Assembly (NCBI GenBank): GCA_023213395.1
Contig: CM041465.1
Span: forward strand, 215,829,741 to 215,893,740
DNA length: 64,000 bases
Direction of reading: 5' to 3'
Origin: Cycas panzhihuaensis
Lineage: Eukaryota > Cycadophyta
Below the pieces are notes generated by a model. The model ran no database searches. It was not told the DNA's origin and saw only the letters and a program-made list of their open reading frames with translations. Made by a program: the position numbers and the translations under genes. Of the stretch, positions 12,116-26,289 are shown in pieces. The number at the start of each line of letters is the position of its first letter. Position 1 is the first letter of the stretch.

Positions 12116-12570
12116 TTAGTCAGATTTAGTAACGAAGGCACTAAAAGATTTTGATTTATTATTTTGAAAACTGGTCATACTATAGAGACCTGCGTTATGA
12201 TCAACATGTCCTGAAGCAATACGTTTGAATTTATGTAATGGATCTTTAATGACAAATTTATTTTTCCAGAATTTGACAACAAGGTCTTTCTGGCAAATTT
12301 GATATACTAAGAGGAGGTTTGGTAACAAACTAGGTACATAAAAAATGTCCTTGATTGAACCATCCTTTAGGGTAACATCACCAGATCCTTTGATTTTAAG
12401 TTGATTATCACTACCGAAAGAAATCTCTTCTTCAGAGTTCGTTTCGGATTGATAGGTGGTTAAGTTTTTCTAGTGTCCAGTCATATGATGGGATGCACCA
12501 GAGTCAAGAATCCACTGTGGTGGTTGGTTGGAAGGAGCAACAAACGTAGAATTTGTTGCTGCTAAAGAAC
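12116..12570 (-). pseudogene. copia A aspartic protease and linker
   Basis: The catalytic motif reads PPQWILDSGASHHMTGH at about 12478-12528, with DSGA intact, the standard copia protease active site. It is followed by ISFGSDNQLKIKGSGDVTL, IKDIFYVPSLLPNLL and VYQICQK, the usual block leading to the integrase. One stop follows TGH. A separate open frame at 12116-12328 carries the C-terminal part. Confidence 0.85.
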
Positions 12571-12599
12571 GATTATGAAATTAACGGTTTTGTGGTCGT

Positions 12600-13606
12600 G
12601 ATTGTGAATGTGATTGAAAATGGAATTGAGAATGGGATTACAGTTTATTTTACAATCCCTTGGAAGCTTTCTATGCTTCCGAAGCTATTCTACTTCTACT
12701 GACATCAATAGTATGGCCTCTTTTATGATAGTATGCACAACTAGTATTCTAAAAAGAAGATGCATTATTTCTATTAGAAACGAATTGATTGGAAGTATTC
12801 TGGTTTTTAGTTAGACCAGAATATTTAACATTATTTTGAGAATTAGATGATGAACCTCGATGAGGTTTATTAAATTTTTTATTGTTAGTATAAAAATTGT
12901 TATTATGTTGTTTGTTTTTAAATTGTGGCTTAGTTTTAAAAAATAAAGCCTGTGAATGATCTTTTATTACACCTGTTCTGATTAACATTGTTTAATGTTC
13001 AATCAGCTAGTTTGTCAGTTGATTGAATGTGATAGGTGGATTGCCAGCTTGTTGTCTGGCAGCTTGGTAAAGATTAAAGTATTTTGGTAATTTATTAACT
13101 ACAAGACGTACTAGTGTGTCATCGTCTTTGACATGCATAGTTATTTTTTCTATATCACCTTCTTTGGTTTTGGATTTAATGCAGTTATCTAGATCTTTAT
13201 TGATTGATTGAATTTTTGTTAAAAAATCCTCAACATTTGTAAAGTTGTTAAAAGTCAGATTATACAATTGTTCTTCTAAGATAGCTACTTGATATGTATC
13301 AACCTTGTCATATTTTTCTTCCAAGGTTTTCCAAACAGTGGGTAAGTCATCTTTTTCAGAAAACTGCCTACTGATTTTTGGTGAGAGTGAATTTAATATG
13401 GTGCTTAATGTGGCATTTGAGTTCATCAGATATACCATGAGACTCTCAGTAGCATCTACTTTTGGTTTTTGGAATTCATCTATCACATATCGCCATATTT
13501 TTTGCTGTTTGAGCTGATGGGATATGTGATTCCTCCAGTTAGCATAGTTTAAGCCGATTAATACTGAAATTAGAACACAGGTGATTGTCCTTGGCATTAA
13601 TGCCAT
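12600..13606 (-). pseudogene. copia A gag
   Basis: This is the structural gag. A 199-codon open frame starts at ATG 13606 (MALMPRTITCVL) and includes LNYANWRNHISHQL, WRYVIDEF, WKTLEEKYDKVDTYQVAIL, LYNLTF and VKDDDTLVRLVVNKLPKYF, typical of copia gag. After a stop at 13007 the frame continues (12749-12988) as an Asn/Lys-rich segment. It ends at a degraded zinc knuckle near 12702-12741 (CAYYHKRGH), in which the second Cys is Tyr. It lies about 2.5 kb from the PBS, further than in most copia elements. Confidence 0.88.
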
Positions 13607-13609
13607 ATT

Positions 13610-14990
13610 GGGAGTGTTAAGGTTTATTTGTAGATTTAAACAATTATGAAAGTGACTTAAAAAAATAATTAGCTAGTGAAAATACTAATCTTGTTAATAG
13701 ATCTAATTCACAAGGACATCTTAGTCTGCATTGATTAATTTTAAGATAAAAAGTAACAAACAACTTCTTAAAAGCAATTTCTTAAGCAATTATTTTTGAA
13801 AAAAAAAAATCTTTTAGAAAAATAGTCCCCCTTAGAAAAAGTAGTCCCCCTTGGAAAATAGACTGTCCCTTTTAAAAAAAACACAAATCCCTTTTAGAAA
13901 AAATAAACAATTTTCCTTAATGAAGTAAGTGTTTTTTTTTTTTTTTTTAATAAATTATAACTAGGTATTTTATTTCCTTTTTTATAAAAAAAAAAGATGT
14001 ATAATTTTAAGGATTAAATTTAAATCTTATAGATTAAGTGTTAAGGAGAAAAAGTAAAAAAAGAAATTAATAAATGTAATGGTAAAAGGTTAATTTGATT
14101 TACCTAAGATTAACTATATTCGTGTAGTTAAATTTAATCATTAAAATATATTGAAAGATAATAATAATAAGGGAATAAAGTTTATAAATACTTTATAAGG
14201 AGAAAAATTAAGGGAGAAGGATTTCATTTAAATATTAATAATAATAAAATGTTTGGGGGGGAAAGGGAAGAATGTAATTAAGAGAAAGAGTTTGTATTAA
14301 ATCAAAAAGATAATAATTGAAAAAGGGAGGGTATTCGATTTATTTTAACAAAGGTATTATAAGAGGGGTTTAAGGTTTGTTTTAATAATAAAACAAAATG
14401 TTTAAGGGGAGAGAAACTTTGATTTAAGTCAAAGTATAAAATATAATGTGGAGGGGGGGGCATTTGATTTAAATCAAAGTATATAATGTGGGGGTTGTTT
14501 TGATTTAAATTAAAATGCAAAGGATAATGGGATGGACTTTGATTTAAATCATACTATAAGGTTTAATGGAGCAACTTTGATTTAAATCAAAGTATTAAAT
14601 TTAATAAAGAAAGCTTTGATTTAAATCAAAGTAAAATTAATGGGGTTTGATTAAAATCAACATGATTTTAAATTAAGGTAAAGTGGGGGGTTTTAATTTA
14701 AATCGAAGTATTAAATATAATGTGAGGGGGGGACTTTGATTGAAATCAAAGTATAAGATTTAATGGTTAAAATCAAAAAATGATTTGAATTAAAATTAAA
14801 AACTTTATAAAGTTTAAGAGGGAGGGGTTTTGATTCATTTGAATCAAAAATTAAAAGGTTTTTATAAAGTTAAAAGGGGGGGGGGGGGGGTTGATTTATT
14901 TTAAATAAAAAAATAAAACAAAAAATAAAGAAATTACGGGCGTGGACCTGATGTATTTTATGTGTTTTAAAATATAAAATTAAAATTTAT
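13610..14990. repeat. copia A leader: palindrome-rich degenerate repeats
   Basis: Between gag and the captured fragment there is no coding sequence. From about 14280 to 14900 the palindrome TTTGATTTAAATCAAA and variants of it recur about ten times at spacings of roughly 40-70 bases, with AT-rich linkers and poly-G runs (14453-14460, 14877-14890). Each copy could fold into a short hairpin. From 13610 to 14280 the sequence is A/T-homopolymer-rich, with CCCTTTTAGAAAA words. Confidence 0.75.
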
Positions 14991-15015
14991 TTTAATTAGG
15001 GTCTGAGGGGTAAAG

Positions 15016-15960
15016 ATGAGGAAACCCTACCTCATTCTTTCCATGGCGGCGGCGTTCACTCCTCTTTGCAGGTCGTCGGCGATTGTATTGGAGCGGCAGT
15101 GTTGCGTGTTGCAGATTAATCGAGGAGGAGTGGCTCGGTCTAGCTTGGGAATCTTCCTTGGCAGTGTTGCATCACCCATTCAGTGGAAACAGTTGGAAAT
15201 GGAACGAATCTTTGGATTTAGAATGATAGGTTGTCTCAGGGCATGGGCTTCATTTTAAGAACTCATCATCGCTCGGTTGCCACGATCACATTATCTTCTA
15301 ACAGGTCATTCCTCTGTGAAGCATGATGGCTAGTGATCTTCTGCTAGGGTTCTCTGATTTCATGGAGAAGGCAATCTTACTCTATTGAAAAATTTTTTGG
15401 AGCTATTATGGAATATTCTGTCCGATGGACTTGTATCTTTCTTTCTGGCTTTGAGTCTAGGTTGTTGCTCGTGGCGTCCACTGTTTTTGCAAGTTATTCT
15501 TGGCAGTAGTAAGCTTAGTGTCTTCGTAACAAGCCCTCTTTTTCAAGATACACAGTTTATGGCTTTGAATTACCTCTTCTCAAATCACACGAGGCTGAAG
15601 TCGACATGGCACTTGTAGATTCTAAAGCAGAGGCAAGCAAGATTCTGAATGCTAATGCAGAAGGAGGCGCATCTTTAGAAAGCCAGATGGATGCCTTTGC
15701 CAGATGCCTTGGTTGTAAAGATCAGGGCCAGCAGTCCTATGAAGTTGTGCCTTAAAAAAATTCCCTTGTGTCCTCTTCTTCTTGTTGTTCCTAGTTTAAT
15801 TGTACTAAACTGGGGTTCTAGCTCCTGTTTTACTTTCATAAACATGTATGTAATCAGGCTAAAACTTGGTTTTGTCAAGCCTTAGGAGAAAGGATTAGAC
15901 TTGTCCTTTCTGTGAACAAGATGTAAATTTTGACTGGTAATAGAAATTTGACTCTGGCAG
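15016..15960 (+). pseudogene. captured host-like cDNA fragment in copia A (identity unknown)
   Basis: This GC-richer island lies between the PBS and the palindromic leader and is antisense to the element. One frame from 15043 begins MAAAFTPLCRSSAIVLER and continues rich in Arg and Ser, like an organelle-targeting leader. A second segment (about 15545-15752) has a frame reading VYGFELPLLKSHEAEVDMAL, then DSKAEASKILNANAEGGASL and ESQMDAFARCLGCKDQ, ending SYEVVP-stop at about 15752. After this stop comes T-rich sequence resembling a plant 3' UTR. The frames do not join, so this is a broken or chimeric copy. I do not recognise the gene. The composition differs sharply from the surrounding AT-rich DNA. 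Confidence 0.6.
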
Positions 15961-16119
15961 CTTTTGTGTAAAGAAAAAAATTTTGTATGAATAATCACAA
16001 GGATAAACTATGGCTCACGTTGAAAAAACTGGGGTTTGTTATGAAAAATGATGAAGATGTAATAGTTGGAAAGGCATTAATGAAATGTTTTATGCAAAGA
16101 CATTAATGGAACATGTAAA

Positions 16120-16131
16120 GCTCTGATACCA
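16120..16131 (-). other. primer-binding site of copia A
   Basis: The minus strand reads TGGTATCAGAGC, an exact match to the initiator tRNA-Met PBS, three bases inside the 5' LTR. Confidence 0.93.
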
Positions 16132-16134
16132 CGA

Positions 16135-16554
16135 TGGAATAGGCACATGCATACAATCATCATATCACAGGTATAAAAAGGAAACACAAAAGATGACAAT
16201 ACACATGTACACAGGGTTGATAGGTGGAAAACCCCTTCTAGGGAAGAAAAACCACCTCCTAATCTAAGTTGTATTAATAAATAAATGAAAAATTAATACA
16301 ATAACTAACCTCCTAAAACAGCCTGGTTTCAGGCATATGGACAGACCTCCTAGATTCCTGGAATACATTCCATGAATCTAGGAAACTAATAAATAGGACA
16401 AAGGTTCGTTGGAATGCAGTTCCGCATTTCAACGACCATCCACAAGTCAATTAACTTTTAACAAAAGTTTATAACTTTATAATCACTTAAATAATATTTA
16501 AGACATGTGACTTAAATAATAATATTAAGAACATAAGTTTACATTATATAATCT

Positions 16555-16558
<4 letters not shown>
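16135..16558 (-). repeat. 5' LTR of copia A
   Basis: It is 424 bp long, TGGAATAGGCAC to ATCTAACA on the plus strand, and about 96% similar by eye to 8880-9303. It is followed immediately by the (AT)n array. Confidence 0.93.
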
Positions 16559-18602
<2,044 letters not shown>

Positions 18603-20920
18603 AGTATTTCAAGTTGCTCTTTTTTTGTAAACTTTCTCAAAATGCAAGAGAAAGGTTAGTTGGGATAAGCATAAGTGCATTAACAGAAACCTTGCATTTC
18701 TCTAGGTATATTTAACCTTTTTTTTTAAAACATTAAAAAAAAAAAAAACAAAGGTAGAAGTACATCCATATTACATTAGAATAGGAAGTATTATTTTGGT
18801 TTTTTTTATTACTTGTATATTTTCATGCAACTGAGAGAATGCATGTTAGTGTTACATTTTAGGATATGCTTATTGAGTGGTCCCCTATGCTAGGCTCGGT
18901 TGTTATGAGTTAGGACTTTCTTAATTGATCAAGGCTTGATATCCTCAACATGTTAACCTCATCCATCTTTTAGGAACAAATATATCTCTTTATGAAGGAT
19001 TATTTGATTAACTAGGACCTAACATCCCTGGCATACAAACCATCCCTCTTTTGAGATTTTCCACATTCCAATCATATTTTGAATGCCAAAAGTATCAACT
19101 TGCTATTACGTTTTGAGTTAAGAGTGGCTTGTTCTTTCTCTATTTCACCTCTAAATATAAGAATCCCCTAGAATCATACCCAAACATCCCTAGGTTATCC
19201 ATCCTAATAGGTAGATCATGATTAGGTAAAAGATTCCCTAATGGCTAACCCATGGTTAGGTCATTAATCTAGGGTCCAAGATCTCCTAAGTCCTTGTACT
19301 CATAAGTCCTCCTTTGTTTTAGATTATAATGATGTAGAATTTATCCTTATGAGTGGGATAGAGGTATAGGATAGGATTCCCCCTCTAAAGTAAACCTTTA
19401 AAAGGGCAAAAAAGTAGGAAACCTTAAGACATTTATTCAGGGAAAAGGTTGCCCCAATCTTTCTCTTATCAATTGAAAGTTTCCTTAGCCCAGGACTTCT
19501 TTTAATATTTCTTTGATTTTCTTTTAGGTTTCCTTATTTTAACATAAAAATTAACCAACTAAAACACCATTGAAATAACCACTCAAAACACTCCTAAAGA
19601 AACATCCCTTCTTATCAAAAGAAGGGTCAATGATTCCCGTTGAACCTAATTAATTAAACCCTCACCTTAAGTTAATTTAATTGATTAGGTCCAAACTCTA
19701 GAATCATTCTTAGTGACCATACTAGGGAGTTGCTAAAACTTCTTAGTTATCCTTATACAATCTTAATACCTCTTAGACCTTAGCTTTCACTTTAAGAATA
19801 TACTTTAGTCCTCTTTCTCTATATTTTCCATATCTTGCTCACATCCTCCATGGATCCTTCATACATTGATCTTAGATGGTCCTAAAGACTTCTTGATCTT
19901 TCACCCAAAGATCCATCAACATCCTCTCTCCCTCTTAACCTTCCACTTCATGAAGGTTATAAGACCTCTATCACAAACCATGACACTCCTATTAGGATCC
20001 TAAATATTAATAATCCTTTCAAATATAAAGAAAAACCCCTTTTATATGAAATCCATATTAGAAAAATACTTCACCTATTTAGAAATCTTTTTTTGGAAGG
20101 AAATGTCATTTCATCTTTCACTTGTCCCATTGAATATGACAGACCCTTGTCCTATAATGAGGGATATGAAGCATCCTTAGCACATCCCCTTCCTTCTATC
20201 ACATATCTCTTTAAGTCTACCTTAGGCCCCATCACCCTTATTCACACTAACTCATATATCGCTGCCCAAGAGAGGGGATACCATGTGTTAGCTTCTCAAC
20301 CCTCCTTCTTGACCATAGACCTTGATGGTCCTACTTAGGGCCCCCATGTTCCCCCCGCTATGGCTTAGTAGCCTACCCCCTTCCATAGAGACTTTTCAAA
20401 TGGTTCTTCGAGCTCCATTTGTTGCACCTATTTAGGGAACTTTGTATCATTATGACATGCCTTCACTACCCAGGATTGTCCCCCCTCTTTAGAGAGAAAC
20501 TTACCCTTTTCAAGGCAATCCTTTTGTCCATGGCACTCAACCCTCTAATACTAAATTACTTAATCCTCAATCATCATTGCTTATTCCTCCTCAACAACCT
20601 TCTTATACATCAAGAATAAACTAAGAAGTGCCTCTATATTTCCCTCCATACCCTTCACAAACTCTTATTACTACTTATGGAGCATATTTTACATCCAATC
20701 CATAAGGTCACTCTAGCCAACCTATTGGTTATGGGTCATATCCTCATCAAATATCTCATCAACAAGAAAACTTCATACCACAAGGGGCACCTATGCCTTA
20801 TATAGTTGCTTTACTTTATTTTAGACTTGTGGCACCTCTTCAATCTAACCCTCTTATCCCCAAGCAACATGACCCTTAGATCTAACCCAAGTAGTACCTC
20901 AGGCCTCTTCATTACTCGGG
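18603..20920. other. leader region of the old TAT-type gypsy element; no clear gene
   Basis: From 18603 to about 19800 the sequence is non-coding. From about 19850 it becomes C-rich on the plus strand, with broken frames such as one of 81 codons at 20093-20338. This composition change fits the start of a gag region. No LTR or PBS could be fixed here, so the assignment rests on the gag that follows. Confidence 0.4.
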
Positions 20921-20929
20921 GCTAAGAGA

Positions 20930-21660
20930 TCTTATGTAGCTTATAGAAGGATCCCCATTAATATCTAAAGCCTACATCCATTTATTCTTTCTAGTAATTG
21001 GTAGATATCTTCATTATTTACTTTGATGTTGCCTATCCCTTCGATATGAGGATTAAATTTCTATTATCCATTAAACAAGGAGCTGAGAAATCTTCATGAG
21101 ACTTTGTTCATCGTTTCCAAGATCTAGTCTATGTTATCCAAGCCCCTTTGGGTGATATTTTACTTTGTGACTTGTTTACTAGTGCCCTGTGACCTCAAGT
21201 TCATCTCAAGGTTCTCAAACTAATACCTATGTCATACAAAGATACCATTAAGAAATGCCTTACCTTCAAAGCTTTTGAGATACAAGTAGGAATTAAGAAA
21301 CTATCTAAATAATTTATTCCTAAAGACAAACCCACCTTATTAATTAAAGTTAAACTTCCTTAAGGTAATTGTACGTATGATCACCTTACTTCTTCCATTT
21401 GAGCGTTAGAAAGGTCAATCAATACCAAAGTGCAAGTAGATCCTAACTCCAACCCCAAAACCAAAAGGGAAGCCAAAGTCATACAATTTTCTAAACAAAG
21501 GAAGGACTAACCCCCAAATGTTATTCCTCCTAAGAATATGCCATGGTGCACTTACCACCAAAATGATCTCATGATTATGAGTAATGTAATAAACTTGAAG
21601 CTATCCTTAGACATGGTAAAGTTAATGAAAACTTCACCTTTAAACCTAAATAAGACCAAG
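20930..21660 (+). pseudogene. gag of an old Ty3/gypsy element (TAT/Ogre/Athila type)
   Basis: A plus-strand frame reads RIKFLLSIKQGAEKSS, a stop, DFVHRFQDLVYVIQAPLGDI and LCDLFTSAL. It then continues VHLKVLKLIPMSYKDT. This is the retrotransposon gag pattern of a Lys-Gln block, DFV.RF and an AL.P-type end. CTYHQND near 21545-21570 may be the remains of a zinc-binding motif. Many stops are present, mostly TAG/TAA where Gln or Trp is expected. The element continues with a protease at 22209 and, after chromovirus 1, with an RT at 30060. Confidence 0.65.
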
Positions 21661-22194
21661 TAATTCATAAAGACTCATTACCTAACCACACCATGAAAGT
21701 CTCCTAAGATAAAGGCAAGGCTAGAATTCAAGATAATCATGACTCCTCAGACTCAAAGTCTAAGCAAACAACTAAGGGATATCCTTCTAATAAATGTAAT
21801 ATCAAAAAAACTAAACTTTAGAATAAATTATCCACAGAAGGAGAAGAGCCTAAGAAAATCATCAACATGGTAGAAGCCTACAAAGATACTACCTTAACTA
21901 AACCCTATGATTATAACATTCCACTCAAAGATAAGTCCTTATATTCATCCCCTCAATTACCCATCAAGCCTATTTATTTTAGGTCTATCCCATAGTTAAC
22001 TAAAGAAGGGCCTTTTTCACTTATAGAAGAACTAAAGACCATTCTTACTAGAATCTTAGTTATAGACCTCTTAAAATTTTGCCCTAATTAAAGGCAACTC
22101 TTTTTAGATAACCTAGGAGTTCTTAGATGCAGTTCTCCTAGAAACCCTATCATTGTCTTTGATCCTAATCTCTTACAGAATGAAGAAAGATGAA

Positions 22195-22500
22195 ATCATA
22201 ATGAAACCATGCCTTTCTACATTGAAATAATAAAAGATGACATCAAAATTAAGAGATTTGTAGTAGATGAAGTGTCTTTTGTTAATGTCATTCCATTATA
22301 CCTCTTAGAAGATCTAGACATTTTAGCCTATGAACTAGTTGTTGGGTTTGTTAGGGCTATGACAAAAACCAAAACCCCCCCAATAGGCCAAGTAACCCTT
22401 CCTCTTATGTTAGAAGGTAATACTATCATGGTTGATGTCACCATTATTGACTTTGACTTTGAATTCAATATGCTCCTTGGTTAACCTTGGATTAATCAAA
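22195..22500 (+). pseudogene. protease of the TAT-type gypsy element
   Basis: A 91-codon open frame (22209-22484) reads RFVVDEVSFVNVIPLYLLED, then PIGQVTLPLMLEGNTIMVDV and DFDFEFNMLLG, followed by a stop and PW. This is the TAT/Athila-type protease pattern: an active-site block with a SVN.(L/I)PL tail, a G.(V/I).L.L block and a final LLG.PW. The active-site DGG/DSG is replaced by DEV, so it could not work. Downstream (22600-23340) broken frames lead toward RT and are cut by chromovirus 1. Confidence 0.8.
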
Positions 22501-23350
22501 TATTAGTAGTTTGTTCTTCACGCTTTGGAGAACTTACATCCATCCATGAGGGAGAACTTAAAGTCATCAAACACAAGAATAAACCCATACAAAAATCTAT
22601 CCCATTGGTTGAAACCATTCAATAAGAAGGAGAGTCTTCATCCCCTTTTGCTTCATTAGGGTTTGGTCAATATTTTGAGACCAACTTCATGTTTCAATCT
22701 AATGACAAGGAAGCTAAATCGGTCCACATGATCATTACCACCCCTCTACATAACACCTCTCCTTCTAAATAAGAAAAGCCAATACATCTCTCACCTTTGA
22801 TAAATGACTCCCTTAGTTATGTTATACCCCAATCAAATACACCTTCTTAATTTGACATTTTAGCACAACTCAATTGGAGCTTCCTTATTCAAACCTCCTC
22901 TTTACAAACAACACCTTCCCTCATAGATGTCATTCCATTCATATCAACTCCTTCATTACCCTAATTAACTAACACAAGTGAACATCTTCACATTCCTCTA
23001 CACCAAATCTCTACCTAAAGCATCTTTTATCTAGATCACTTCAAGAATGATGAGGCAATTCTTGAATATTTGGTAAGTTCCTCTCCTAATTTACTACCCA
23101 ATCATCATAAACTTGGATTTTCCAAATGTATCCATTTAGATTCATCCTTATATACCTATAAAAATCAACCTTTCCATCCTTCACTACCTCTTGGTCTAAC
23201 CCTTCCCATTTCGAAGAAGGAAATACCATCTTAGTTGAGGATACCATCGATATAAACCTAAGAATTCAAGAAGAACCTAAAATAATCAAGTTTGATGATA
23301 ATTGTTCTTCTTCTAAAGTCCAGCAATTACATGCCCTTTTTATTGAATTT

Positions 23351-23757
23351 TATTAAGGAACATTCTAAGGTTAATGGCACAAGAGCATCTTATTGCATGG
23401 AGAAGGTTAACACTAAAACCATAGTCACATAATTAAGGAAGAGAAGGTTAAGGACAATTGTTAATTCATGTGCACTAACTGTATTTCTCCACTAATGGGA
23501 TTGGAGGACCCATGGGCCATCAATAGGTTACTAGAGTTAGCAACCATTTTTGCTTATATAAGGCCAAGCAATTATAAAAGGAACACCTATGCTATCTTAT
23601 TATCTTCTGAGATTATATAGGAGTACATATATCTTTTTGGTGATCATTAAGCTTTCTTATACTTTATTAATATAATTATGCTTCTAAATCCATAATAAAA
23701 GATCTTTTGAGTTCCTAAATACTTTAAAGGTGTTCTTTATGCATAACATATGAATCA
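23351..23757 (+). repeat. 5' LTR of chromovirus 1
   Basis: It begins TATTAAGGAACATT and ends near CATATGAATCA, 13 bases before the PBS. The partner is 29611-30018. The exact right boundary is uncertain by a few bases. TATATAAGG near 23558 could be its TATA box. Confidence 0.8.
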
Positions 23758-23770
23758 GATCATTTCAAGT

Positions 23771-23783
23771 GGTATCAAAGTAA
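23771..23783 (+). other. primer-binding site of chromovirus 1
   Basis: TGGTATCAAAGTAAGG follows the LTR and differs by one base from the TGGTATCAGAG core complementary to initiator tRNA-Met. Confidence 0.8.
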
Positions 23784-24063
23784 GGCTCAACAACACTATA
23801 GAGCAGTTAGAAGTAGAAAAAAAGGGAAGGGTAGATAATATTGCTCAGAAGCTGCCCTTTTTATTCCCTTCTACTCCTCTTTTGGTTCTTGGGTAGATAA
23901 CTCCACGTGGTAGCTACTTGACATAAGTAAAGATCCTATCTTAAGGGTCATTAAATATCTCAAAGGATCTATCATTTTAGGCTAAGTACATTGTGATTTT
24001 TCTGCCCTTATATGAAGGACTTTAATTAACTTTATTAAATTAAGCCTTAGATAAAACTCATAT

Positions 24064-24511
24064 ATAGAATCAAGCCTCCATATACTTTTGGGTATATAGG
24101 AGGACCCCTTCTAAGATTCCTCTTCCTTGCTTAGAATAGGTAACCCTTCAACCATTTGTCCTCTATGGTACATGGTTTAGTGATTAGTACCTAGAAATCA
24201 CTTTGTATGAATACCTCTACATAGTTGTATACCTTACAAAGATGGTCTTTTCTCCATAGGTAGTACCTTGAAATGTTAGGTTGATCTATAGAATCAAGCC
24301 TCCATATACTTTTGGGTATATAGGAGGACCCCTTATAAGATTCCTCTTCCTTGCTTAGAATAGGTAACCCTTCAACCATTTGTCCTCTATGGTACACGGG
24401 TTAGTGATTAGTACCTAGAAATCACTTTGTATGAATACCTCTGCATAGTTGTATATCTTACAAAGATGGTCTTTTCTCCATAGGTAGTACCTTGAAATGT
24501 TAGGTTGAGCT
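24064..24511. repeat. 224 bp tandem duplication in the chromovirus 1 leader
   Basis: Two adjacent 224 bp copies start with GAATCAAGCCTCCATATAC at 24067 and 24291, and a third begins and stops near 24515. By eye the two copies differ at about six positions, far less than the LTRs of the host element, so the duplication is much younger than the insertion. Confidence 0.92.
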
Positions 24512-25152
24512 GTAGAATCAATAGAGAAGTTTATCGCAATTCCTATAGAGCCAAGTAATCCTAATATCAAAGTCTGGTAGATCTCATCTAATTGAAAGTT
24601 CTACTAACACAATGAAATTGAGTCTATTAATTTATTGTTATTAATTTATCCCTAATACCATAGACCTATAAACAAAATACAATAACTTCATTAATACTTA
24701 ATAGAATATAAAACAACTTGGATTATTAAAATCACCATAAAAAAATTTAACAAAAAAGTCCATGGCCTTAAAATTGACATTAAATTTCACCTATCTTATT
24801 TTGATCAGTACTTTGAATTGATAAACATTTACTAGGTCAATTTTAACCATCATTTTTGGGGGGGAAAAGGCATATGGGCAACTATGGGCCCCATTGGCTT
24901 ATATTTTTTCTTACAACTTACCTATAAGTTTTTTTTGCTCATCTTAATGCACTAAGTGACTTTATTGCTTAAAATATAGAGTCGATAGTCTATCAACACC
25001 CCAATTCCTTGTTTCTCCCCTCTCTTATATATATTTTTAATGCATCCCTACTTCTTTAAAATAGTCATTCTATCTAACCTCCCCTACATCTAATATTCCC
25101 TTCTTCTTGCTACATCCCACTTCATCATGACCCCTTCTAGTTGACTTATATG

Positions 25153-26170
25153 ATGGCACCACCCAATAAAGGCAAGTGTATTTCTACTTTAAAAACTGAT
25201 ATCACCAAACTCATAGTAGAGATAAATAAGAATGTTATATATTTGAAAGGGAAAATCACTCATATGACATAATAATTTCAAGCCTTGAGTACTCAACACC
25301 ACAATCTCTCATCAATAGTTATGTCTAACACCTCCTAAGGTTGAACTTCGCAGGGTGGAACTTCTCATGGTGGAACCCCACCTCACTAGTTCACTCATCA
25401 ATAAATTTTTAATTATAAAATTAATATACCCATCTTTGATCTAGATCTCAACAAGGATATTGCTTATACCCATATTAATAGGTTAGACTCATACTTCATG
25501 CTTAACCAAATATCTCAAGTAGATCAATTGGCATTTACTTCCATTCACTTGGAAGGAAAAGCACACCACTAGTATAAATAGTAGGATAGGGGGAATCATG
25601 CAAACCAAACATAGGATGTTTTCTATAAATATTTTTTTGAGGAATATAAGAAAACCTGGAAGCAATCACTTTTTAGTCACCTGACCTAGTTAAGACAGTC
25701 TACCTCAATTGAAGCATACATTGATGAACTTCAAGCCATTCATGATTAAGTCACTTAGTATCTTAATAAGTAAACACTTATTAAAACCTATATAGTTGGA
25801 CTAAAAGACCAGATACAAATGAGACTAAACACCATATCTCCTCCCAACCTTACATATCCTATCAATACAACTAAGGTAGTGTAAGAGAATTTATAGTAGA
25901 ATGAACAACTAGATTTAGAAGAGAATTAGTGTGGTCTAGTTTCCTAAGGTAATTAGATCCTTATAGACCCCCATAGTTCTAAATAATCGACTATATAAGA
26001 CAACCAATATAATTCCCAATAGAATGACCAATAAAATGTTCACCAACAAAATAGTTATCAGTAAGGGTTCCCATATCAAAGGTATATAGGCACAAGGGCC
26101 TTTGTACTTAGTGCATGGAAAAATGGTTTGATGGGTATGGTAGAGTTTGCAAAGTTAGAAAAGCAATATT
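25153..26170 (+). pseudogene. chromovirus 1 gag with zinc knuckle
   Basis: The frame opens MAPPNKGKCISTLKTDITKL. It continues through NIPIFDLDLNKDIAYTHINR and LDSYFMLNQISQVDQLAFTS. Next come IHLEGKAHH, FYKYFFEEYKKTWKQSLF and IEAYIDELQAIHD, and it ends with a zinc knuckle at about 26110-26150 (C..CMEKWFDGYGRVCK, in which the usual GH is GR). This pattern of a folded gag core plus one CCHC knuckle is typical of chromoviruses. Stops replace Trp or Gln in many places. The same start MAPP occurs in chromovirus 2 at 32174. Confidence 0.85.
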
Positions 26171-26289
26171 TATCATTGACCTTGATTTTGATTCAGATGA
26201 TGAAACTAGTAAAGAACCTCTAACCCCATCACCCACTAGAACCTGAGCCCACCCCTAAACCTTCCCCATCCATTATTTCCTCTTTTGTC

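Larger units (their letters stand above)
8880..16558 (-). mobile_element. copia A: full-length Ty1/copia retrotransposon, mutated
   Basis: Two 424 bp LTRs (8880-9303 and 16135-16558) flank a 6.8 kb internal region with the copia order on the minus strand: PBS, long leader, gag, protease, integrase, RT, RNase H, PPT. By eye the LTRs differ at about 18-20 positions, mostly transitions, making this one of the younger insertions in the window. Stop codons and small indels break the coding regions, so it is not active as it stands. The element is unusual for its 2.5 kb leader, which holds a palindrome-rich tract and a captured host-like fragment. No clear target duplication is visible because both flanks are microsatellites. 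Confidence 0.93.

Noticed and set aside
24191-24397. 68-codon minus-strand open frame
   Set aside because: It spans the 224 bp tandem duplication in a retroelement leader and resembles no protein.
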